NCBI RefSeq assembly: GCF_016107545.1
Contig: NZ_JABASS010000014.1
Coordinates: 1-64,000 of the forward strand
Direction of reading: 5' to 3'
Source of the DNA: Psychrobacter namhaensis
GTDB lineage: Bacteria > Pseudomonadota > Gammaproteobacteria > Pseudomonadales > Moraxellaceae
Length of the DNA: 64,000 nt
Part shown: one piece after another, positions 58,106-64,000 of the stretch
Position numbering within the stretch: position 1 is the stretch's first letter
Layout of the letters: the number at the start of each line of letters is the position of its first letter
Program-made: the position numbers and the translations under genes
Notes under the pieces: model-generated
Told to the model about the DNA's origin: nothing
Seen by the model: only the letters and a program-made list of their open reading frames with translations
Databases searched by the model: none

Positions 58106-58165
58106 ACGTGGCTATTAACGTATCAATGTTATTTTGAACTGCCTATACTGAAAGTACAAAAACAC

Positions 58166-58807
58166 TTACACCAAATCCGGAAATAGGGTGCGCAAGCCAT
58201 TCACGATAATTTCAATAGAGACTGCCGCAAGTAGCATACCCATGATTCGGCTCATAATATTCAGCCCAGTATCACCCAGTAAACGACTGATACGACCTGC
58301 TGCCATCAATGCTAAATAACAAAAAAAGCTGATAAATAACCCAGCAATTAATATGGCTGATACCTGCAAAATACCAGAGACTTGTGAAGAGTAGATAATA
58401 ACCGTTGAGATACCACCTGGGCCAATCATCATCGGAATAGCAAGTGGAACCACTGCCGCTGCCATCGTTGGTGGCGAGTCTTGTACGTGATCAACATCAA
58501 AATTTTCTTGATCAGGCTTAACAGGATTGCCCTCGCCATTCATCATGTTGAGAGCAATCAAAAACACCAAGATACCACCCGCTAACTGAAACGAGCCGAT
58601 GGAAATACCGAGGGTTTTTAGCAGCGTCTCACCGGCCACGGTAAAAAAGCTAATGGTAATAAAAATCGTCAGACAAGCAACGCGCGCAACTTTGCGGCGG
58701 TTATTCATTGAATAACCACGGGTCAAATCCAAAAATAGCGTTAAGGCGCTAAATGGATTAATCAATACCATAAAGGCTAAGATTATTTTGATAATTTCAG
58801 TATTCAC
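58166..58807 (-). CDS. MarC family integral membrane protein
   Basis: A 213-residue protein with six predicted membrane segments. INPFSALTLFLDLTRGYS at the start, GSFQLAGGILVFLIALNMM and VPLAIPMMIGPGGISTVII are hallmarks of the MarC/UPF0056 family, whose function is not established (the name comes from proximity to the mar locus in E. coli). The charged cytoplasmic loop at about 92-107 is unremarkable. It seems monocistronic. Confidence 0.9.
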   Translation of the reverse strand: MNTEIIKIILAFMVLINPFSALTLFLDLTRGYSMNNRRKVARVACLTIFITISFFTVAGETLLKTLGISIGSFQLAGGILVFLIALNMMNGEGNPVKPDQENFDVDHVQDSPPTMAAAVVPLAIPMMIGPGGISTVIIYSSQVSGILQVSAILIAGLFISFFCYLALMAAGRISRLLGDTGLNIMSRIMGMLLAAVSIEIIVNGLRTLFPDLV

Positions 58808-59078
58808 TGAGCGCTCGCTTGTCTATTAATACCACTTATGCAAAAAGATAAGGTCATCGTGCGCGTGCAACGATGACCCAACAGGCGGTTAAAAATGGCA
58901 TTGTAACATAGGCAGATAAGCTAATAAAATCATTAACTTTGCCGAATTGCGCCTATATACATTCTTGCCAATAACTCAGCGCCATAGAAGTTTCTGACAA
59001 GTGAGTCACTCACAAAATTAATCGTAAATTGCGTAGTAGAAATCCTCCCCATTAGAGCGTAACTCAACGCTTCACGCC

Positions 59079-59939
59079 CTATGCGCTAAAATCCAAACCA
59101 ATATCTAACGCCGTGCTACTGTGTGTCAAATACCCCATCGCAATAAAATCAACGCCTGTCTTTGCAGCCGCTTGTACCGTTTCGGGCGTGATACCACCTG
59201 ATGCTTCCGTCTTAGCGCGACCTTGACACATTGCGACCGCCTTCGACAACACCTCGGGCGCCATATTATCCAGCAGTACTAAGTTCGCGCCCGCATCTAG
59301 AGCCTGCTCTAGTTGTTCTAGCGTATCAACTTCGACTTCTACGGGAATTAAATGACCAGCAAAGTCTTGGGCCTGTTGAATGGCGGTTTTTATATCACCA
59401 GCGATGGCAATATGGTTGTCTTTGATTAAAATCGAATCATCCAAACCCAAGCGATGATTGCGACCGCCGCCGCAGCGTACCGCGTATTTTTGTACGATAC
59501 GTAACCCTGGAATGGTTTTCCGCGTACAGGTAATTTGTGCCGGAAATGCGGCGATGCTGTCGACAATCTGTCTCGTATCTGTCGCAATGCCGCTAAGATG
59601 CGTCATAAAGTTTAACGCCGTGCGCTCAGCTGTCAATAAATGGCGGGCATTACCGCGAACGGTGGCCAGTACGGCACCAGCTGCAACGTTTTCGCCATCA
59701 TGGACTTGCGCCTTAAATTCAATTTGTGCATCAACTAAAGCAAAAGATAAACGCGCTAAATCCATACCGCATATCACACCTGCTTGCCGCGCCTTAATCT
59801 GCAATTGCGCTTGCATCTCAGCGGGAATGGTCGCTTGCGAGGTAACATCACCGCGCCTGCCTAGATCTTCAATTAATGCAGCTTCAACCAACGGTCTAAG
59901 CAATACGTCATCCAGTGCCGGTTCTTTTTTAACTATCAT
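59079..59939 (-). CDS. nadC: Nicotinate-nucleotide pyrophosphorylase (carboxylating), NadC
   Basis: Quinolinate phosphoribosyltransferase, the last step of de novo nicotinate mononucleotide synthesis. CTRKTIPGLRIVQKYAVRCGGGRNHR and LDDSILIKDNHI carry the substrate-binding Arg, Lys and His residues; VEVEVDTLEQL and EASGGI are also conserved. Its 286 residues are the family length. Its promoter region holds a 21-bp palindrome (59985-60005) shared with nadA, so NrtR control is likely. Confidence 0.96.
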   Translation of the reverse strand: MIVKKEPALDDVLLRPLVEAALIEDLGRRGDVTSQATIPAEMQAQLQIKARQAGVICGMDLARLSFALVDAQIEFKAQVHDGENVAAGAVLATVRGNARHLLTAERTALNFMTHLSGIATDTRQIVDSIAAFPAQITCTRKTIPGLRIVQKYAVRCGGGRNHRLGLDDSILIKDNHIAIAGDIKTAIQQAQDFAGHLIPVEVEVDTLEQLEQALDAGANLVLLDNMAPEVLSKAVAMCQGRAKTEASGGITPETVQAAAKTGVDFIAMGYLTHSSTALDIGLDFSA

Positions 59940-59984
59940 CTTTTACCCTTATATCAGCCCATCAGTTACATAAACGTTATTTAA

Positions 59985-60005
59985 TTAAACTCAAAATGAG
60001 CATAA
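59985..60005. promoter_or_regulatory. Candidate NrtR operator upstream of nadC
   Basis: The 21-base element TTAAACTCA-AAA-TGAGCATAA has seven of nine arm pairs matched. Its core CTCAAAATGAG and its right arm are identical to the element upstream of nadA. It lies 46 bases before the nadC ATG. On the minus strand TTGAGT within it could be a -35, with TATGTA 16 bases on as a -10, so bound repressor would block the promoter. Confidence 0.6.
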
Positions 60006-60172
60006 ATATAGCGTAAAGTGATGAGCCTCGCAAGTGCCGTCCACTACTTTATGAGGCCAATACATGTTTATCAGCCAAGATATCGTTAGGTCGCTATAAA
60101 AGCGAGACAACTAGATTGGTACAAATTTTTCTTGCTTGTTTATTTAGCATTAACTATAACCGTATTTTAGAA

Positions 60173-61216
60173 CTATTTGCGTTTAGGCAGTTTACTGTCC
60201 ATTAGTAAGCTTTGCAGCTCAATATCATGCCGAAAGCGATACAGCTTGGCAGGGCGACCACGCTGAGCGCTACTACTCTGTCCTGTCTCCGTCACAAGGT
60301 TTTGTGATTCGAGCAGGCGGCGAAAATTCTGCTTGTGTAAACGCACTCCCGACAGTGCTTCCACGCTTTGCTGTAACTGCGATAAGGTAAACACGTCTGG
60401 CATCAAACCAAAGATGAGCGGACGATACTCAATTTTAGCGCGTAGCCGTGAGATAGCCGTAGCAATCACGCGGCGATGATCATAATACATGGGTACGCCC
60501 ATCAGCTGTGACCAATCCGTAGGTGAGACACCAGTTTGATAATTGGGTGGATAAGTCGGTGCTTCAGGTATGAGTCCTGCCTCATAAAGCATCTCATAGC
60601 GCAGTAACACATGCTCGGCGACCCACTCCCCACTTCCATACGCTGTATCGCTCGTTATCTCATTGTCAGTATCTATATTTTGGGGGTCTCTATTCACCAA
60701 AGATAACTCACTTACCCCCCAGCATAGGCCGATACGCTGTCGCCGTCGCTGCTGGACGACTTCCTCTTCTGCCGTATTTGCCCAAGCCCACAACGCAGGC
60801 ACAATAAAATCCATGATGATATCTGGTATACCATCTAAATGATTTTCCCAAGGGAAATAGTCGTACCAATCTCGCCATAATGCCTGACTCTGTAGTTGCT
60901 GCGTCTGCGTCTCTTGCACCAACCCTAAATAGCTGACATAGACGAGTGCATGACCATCGATATTGCGCCTATTGGTATCGACAAAAGTATATAGCTGCTC
61001 TAAATAACCAAGCGGCTGCTGCGTTTGCTCCTCAACCCATTGCCGCACGCCAGCTTGCAACGAGCGGTGCAACGGCATCAGTGGACCGTTGGGCAGTAAT
61101 TTGCCTTGATCGACTGTTAAAATCCGAGCCTTGTGTTCTGTAATGGCAACCAGTACCGCGACTACTTCTGTCGTGCCACTACCTTGCTGATGTGCGTGTG
61201 AATAAGACAACGTCAT
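60173..61216 (-). CDS. nrtR: NrtR-type transcriptional regulator of NAD synthesis (Nudix-like plus winged helix)
   Basis: A 347-residue regulator with a Nudix-like N-terminal domain (about 15-150: VVAVLVAITEHKARILTV, YLEQLYTFVDTNRR, HALVYVSYLGLVQ) and a C-terminal winged helix (about 265-340: LSQLQQSVEALSGVRLHKQN, FRRLLESQNLVTETG, RGRPAKLYRFR). The Nudix box is degenerate: the usual RELxEE reads RQWVEE and the preceding G-x5-E is not kept, consistent with ligand sensing rather than hydrolysis. NrtR proteins bind ADP-ribose or similar and repress NAD genes. It stands between nadC and nadA, divergent from nadA. It is longer than typical NrtR (about 230) owing to an insert in the middle (about 160-225). 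Confidence 0.85.
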   Translation of the reverse strand: MTLSYSHAHQQGSGTTEVVAVLVAITEHKARILTVDQGKLLPNGPLMPLHRSLQAGVRQWVEEQTQQPLGYLEQLYTFVDTNRRNIDGHALVYVSYLGLVQETQTQQLQSQALWRDWYDYFPWENHLDGIPDIIMDFIVPALWAWANTAEEEVVQQRRRQRIGLCWGVSELSLVNRDPQNIDTDNEITSDTAYGSGEWVAEHVLLRYEMLYEAGLIPEAPTYPPNYQTGVSPTDWSQLMGVPMYYDHRRVIATAISRLRAKIEYRPLIFGLMPDVFTLSQLQQSVEALSGVRLHKQNFRRLLESQNLVTETGQSSSAQRGRPAKLYRFRHDIELQSLLMDSKLPKRK

Positions 61217-61565
61217 GACTTTAGGAATTATCCTTTAACTTTAAAAATGTAAGAAGAAAACAATGTAACTAAAAGTAATGCCACTAAAAACAATGAAATG
61301 AATAGTTAGCACCTGGCTTAGTATAGCGTGAATCGTTAATTATCATAGCTTGCCCTTGTAAATATAAGCGGCTGGATACGATAAAAGGATAATAATCACG
61401 AAGGGCGATTTTGTATAAATCAGTAGCAACTGTCAGTGAGGCGATAAAAAATACTTGTTTTTATGCTCAAAATGAGCATAATTAAAACAGTTTACTCTAA
61501 GCTGTGTTTAATTGATTCATTTTAGCGGCATATAGTTTGCCGTTATTGCCCCAAAGGTTGCCCTT
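61217..61565. other. Divergent control region between nrtR and nadA
   Basis: These 349 bases contain the nadA promoter with the candidate NrtR operator (61455-61482). The portion from 61217 to 61440, upstream of nrtR, has no palindrome of the same kind, so nrtR itself may not be controlled by it. Confidence 0.5.
61455..61482 (+). promoter_or_regulatory. Candidate nadA promoter overlapped by the NrtR operator
   Basis: A perfect 21-base palindrome, TTATGCTCA-AAA-TGAGCATAA (61461-61481), fills the 16-base spacer and overlaps the -10 of a candidate promoter: TTGTTT at 61455-61460 and CATAAT at 61477-61482. It lies 85 bases before the nadA ATG. The right half matches the element upstream of nadC. 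That geometry would let a bound repressor exclude RNA polymerase. Confidence 0.65.
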
Positions 61566-62705
61566 ATGAAAACTTATCCGTATGACGCGCCCATCATGAG
61601 CACGGACAGTCGCATCGCCACTCAAATGAATATCGACTACGCCAAAGCCAAGATACCAACCGATTTGCCACGTACCGAGCGCCTGGCGGTTGAAGAAAAC
61701 ATCAAACAATTATTAAAAGATAATAATGCCGTGCTGGTCGCTCATTATTATGTCGATCCTTTTATTCAAGATTTGGCGTTAGCAACGGGCGGCTGCGTTG
61801 GTGATTCGCTTGAGATGGCACGCTTTGGTCAAGCGCATAGTGCGCAGACGTTAGTGGTCGCTGGTGTACGCTTTATGGGAGAGTCGGCCAAGATATTAAG
61901 TATGGAAAAAACCGTGCTGATGCCAGATTTGGAGGCGGAGTGTTCGCTTGATTTGGGCTGCCCTGCTGATGAGTTTTCCGTATTCTGTGATGCTCACCCA
62001 GAGCGCACTGTCGTTGTCTATGCCAATACCAGCGCTGCTGTCAAAGCACGGGCTGACTGGGTAGTAACCTCATCCGTTGGTATTGATATTATTCGTCATT
62101 TACATGCGCAAGGCGAGCCTATTATTTGGGGACCTGATCGGCATTTGGGGAAATATATCGCCCGTGAGACTGGCGCAGATATGCTGCTTTGGCAAGGCTC
62201 ATGCTTGGTGCATAACGAGTTTAAAGCCACTGAGCTGATGCAATTAAAAAATGAGCATCCAAACGCAAAAGTGCTGGTACACCCTGAGTCGCCTGATAGT
62301 GTCGTTGAGCTTGCAGATGTGGTTGGCTCGACCAGTAAGCTATTGCAATCGACTTATGAGATGGACGCCGATACCTTTATTGTTGCTACTGACTTGGGCA
62401 TCTTACACGAGATGCAAAAGCGCTCACCAACCAAACGCTTTTTGGCCGCGCCGACGGCTGGTGAGAGCGCCAGTTGCAAAAGCTGTGCGTTTTGTCCTTG
62501 GATGGCGATGAATGGCTTGCAAGGTATTGAGAAGTGTCTAACCAGTTATAGCGGTGAAGTATCAATGACGCCTGAGCTGGCCGCAGCAGCCAAAAAACCA
62601 TTACAACGCATGCTCGATTTTGCCGAGTCGCAAAAACAGCGAGTGGCCGCTAGTGGGGATATCGTTAAAGACCGCGAGCTGTTTGCCAACGTGGGAGCCG
62701 CCTAA
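61566..62705 (+). CDS. nadA: Quinolinate synthase NadA
   Basis: 4Fe-4S enzyme that condenses iminoaspartate with dihydroxyacetone phosphate to quinolinate. The cluster ligands are Cys126 ([10 protein letters not shown]), Cys213 ([11 protein letters not shown]) and Cys310 ([13 protein letters not shown]), by offset from the E. coli enzyme. [21 protein letters not shown] and [19 protein letters not shown] are family motifs. Its 379 residues include a modestly extended N-terminus. The stop is followed by a single base before the nadB ATG. Confidence 0.97.
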   Translation: MKTYPYDAPIMSTDSRIATQMNIDYAKAKIPTDLPRTERLAVEENIKQLLKDNNAVLVAHYYVDPFIQDLALATGGCVGDSLEMARFGQAHSAQTLVVAGVRFMGESAKILSMEKTVLMPDLEAECSLDLGCPADEFSVFCDAHPERTVVVYANTSAAVKARADWVVTSSVGIDIIRHLHAQGEPIIWGPDRHLGKYIARETGADMLLWQGSCLVHNEFKATELMQLKNEHPNAKVLVHPESPDSVVELADVVGSTSKLLQSTYEMDADTFIVATDLGILHEMQKRSPTKRFLAAPTAGESASCKSCAFCPWMAMNGLQGIEKCLTSYSGEVSMTPELAAAAKKPLQRMLDFAESQKQRVAASGDIVKDRELFANVGAA

Positions 62706-62706
62706 G

Positions 62707-64000
62707 ATGAGCGAGGCGTTTACAGTTGATACGACGAACGATAACGATAGCGCTGATGACACCAGACAAACAGACGTCCTCATCATCGGGGCTGGGCTGG
62801 CTGGTTTAAGCACCGCCTTATCTTTGCCACAGTCGTTAAAGGTCACGGTATTAAGTAAAGCTGCACTGGATGTCTGCTCAAGTCACTATGCGCAAGGCGG
62901 TATCGCCGCAAGCTTAGACAAAAACGACTCTGTCACTGACCATATTGCGGATACGCTAGTCGCTGGTGCTGGGTTGTGTGAGGCTGATCACACCGCCAGC
63001 ATTCTAAGTGCCGGACAGCAAGCGATTCAATGGCTGTGCGATCAAGGCGTGCCTTTCACGCAAATTCCTCAGCAGGATAATTCACAAAAGTCTTTAAATG
63101 GATTGCACATTAGTGACTTACATTTAACCAAAGAAGGGGGTCACGGATGCCGCCGAGTGGCACATGCCGATGATGCCACTGGTCGGTATATTATGGATGC
63201 CTTGTTCACCAAAGCGTACGCTGCGGACAATATTACCATCCTGCCCTATCATGAAGCGCTGGACTTACTCACATCGCCATTTAATGAAAGTGGCTCTCTA
63301 GACGACGATACTCAGTATTGCCAAGGCGCGCTTGTTTTTGATCATATCAATCAGCGTCAGCGTATCTTTTATAGTCGCGCCGTCGTACTGGCCAGTGGCG
63401 GCTTAGGGCAATTGTTTAAACGCGCCAGCGCCCCCAATGTCTGTGTCGGAGATGGGGTGATGATGGCATGGCAAGCAGGCTGCCGCTTAGCAAATCTCGA
63501 GTTCATCCAATTTCATCCGACAGGCTTGGCGCTTGCCGACAGCAGCTTTTTGATATCCGAAGCATTGCGAGGTGAAGGCGGCCATCTGTATTGTCCGCAG
63601 ACAGGGGCGCGCTTTATGCTAGATATCGACGCACGAGCCGAACTGGCCCCGCGAGACATCGTCGCCCGTGCCATCGCTGAGCAAATACACACAAACGGTC
63701 TTGGTTATGTCCATCTTGACGTCAGTCACTTGCCAGCGACGTTTTTACAAGCGCATTTCCCGCAGATTGACCAAACGTTGCTAGCGCTCGGCATTGATAT
63801 GACGACAGAGCCGATTCCGGTTGCGCCCACCGCCCACTATAGCTGCGGCGGCGTGGTCACGTCTGCCAACGGGTTGACCGATGTGGCAGGGCTATATGCC
63901 GCTGGTGAAGTTGCTTACACTGGACTGCATGGCGCCAACCGCTTGGCAAGCAACTCTTTATTAGAATGCGTGGTCGTTGGCCGTAACATCGCCACTGATT
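62707..64000 (+). CDS. nadB: L-aspartate oxidase NadB, cut by the window end
   Basis: FAD enzyme that oxidises aspartate to iminoaspartate for NadA. The ATG at 62707 comes one base after the nadA stop (TAAGATG), so the two are translationally coupled. The frame runs open to the window end (431 codons) and would continue. The FAD motif GAGLAGLS is at about 28-35, with SSHYAQGGIAA, the Arg-containing HADDATGR, HPTGLAL, SEALRGEGG, APTAHYSCGG and GLHGANRLASNSLLE all present. A 22-residue N-terminal Asp/Asn-rich extension precedes the fold. Confidence 0.96.
   Translation, partial: MSEAFTVDTTNDNDSADDTRQTDVLIIGAGLAGLSTALSLPQSLKVTVLSKAALDVCSSHYAQGGIAASLDKNDSVTDHIADTLVAGAGLCEADHTASILSAGQQAIQWLCDQGVPFTQIPQQDNSQKSLNGLHISDLHLTKEGGHGCRRVAHADDATGRYIMDALFTKAYAADNITILPYHEALDLLTSPFNESGSLDDDTQYCQGALVFDHINQRQRIFYSRAVVLASGGLGQLFKRASAPNVCVGDGVMMAWQAGCRLANLEFIQFHPTGLALADSSFLISEALRGEGGHLYCPQTGARFMLDIDARAELAPRDIVARAIAEQIHTNGLGYVHLDVSHLPATFLQAHFPQIDQTLLALGIDMTTEPIPVAPTAHYSCGGVVTSANGLTDVAGLYAAGEVAYTGLHGANRLASNSLLECVVVGRNIATD

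Larger units (their letters stand above)
57808..58165. other. Intergenic region between argO and marC-like gene
   Basis: These 358 bases between convergent genes hold the argO terminator and a long-spaced inverted repeat (58040-58105). I see nothing else. Confidence 0.5.

Overview
The window looks like a chromosomal segment of a Moraxellaceae gammaproteobacterium, most likely Psychrobacter. The basis is the conserved gammaproteobacterial order ndk-rlmN-pilF-rodZ-ispG-hisS-yfgM-bamB-der, a small secreted protein resembling the MCR_0457 family that I know from Moraxellaceae, an Acinetobacter-type capsule (K) locus, and moderately AT-rich DNA. The genus is an inference from gene content, not from a search. 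I saw no insertion sequence, prophage, CRISPR array, rRNA or tRNA.

Layout. Positions 1-6300 hold the tip of an unidentified gene, envelope genes (an MltB-type lytic transglycosylase, an NlpD-like LysM/LytM lipoprotein, surE), a small secreted protein and the carboxypeptidase dacC. Positions 6488-8425 encode a sensor kinase with a degenerate receiver-like tail. Positions 8609-19167 are the ndk-to-der cluster (cell shape, pilus assembly, outer-membrane assembly, isoprenoid and tRNA/rRNA functions), followed by purA and hisZ. Positions 22679-29555 carry a DUF2237 protein, a CorA transporter, an RCC1-repeat lipoprotein next to a di-heme lipoprotein, psiE and folD.

Positions 29929-53232 form one long unidirectional capsule/exopolysaccharide locus on the minus strand. 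In transcription order it runs wza, wzb, wzc, a large membrane 4,6-dehydratase, rmlB, rmlA, fdtA, fdtC-like, fdtB-like, wzx, a glycosyltransferase, a TupA-like ATP-grasp gene, ugd, a UDP-GlcA 4-epimerase-like gene, a glycosyltransferase, a wzy-like polymerase, a glycosyltransferase, and the pglC/pglD/pglE-like trio, ending with wzi. The genes imply a Wzy-dependent polymer started on a diacetamido-trideoxyhexose (bacillosamine/QuiNAc4NAc type) and containing a 3-acylamino-3,6-dideoxyhexose made from dTDP-glucose and a hexuronic acid, possibly amidated by the ATP-grasp enzyme. The middle of the locus (about 35-43 kb) is clearly more AT-rich than its flanks.

Positions 53770-58807 hold rluB, three tandem uncharacterised genes that I judge to be paralogues sharing a C-terminal helical domain, a LysE/ArgO exporter and a MarC-family protein. 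Positions 59079-64000 are an NAD-synthesis module: nadC, an NrtR-type regulator, nadA and a nadB cut by the window end. A near-identical 21-bp palindrome lies upstream of nadC and of nadA, and I propose it as the NrtR operator.

The most promising undescribed items are the three-paralogue cluster at 54927-57051 (one member with an EF-hand-like loop), the proposed NrtR operators, and the ATP-grasp gene carrying a nine-G tract in the capsule locus.
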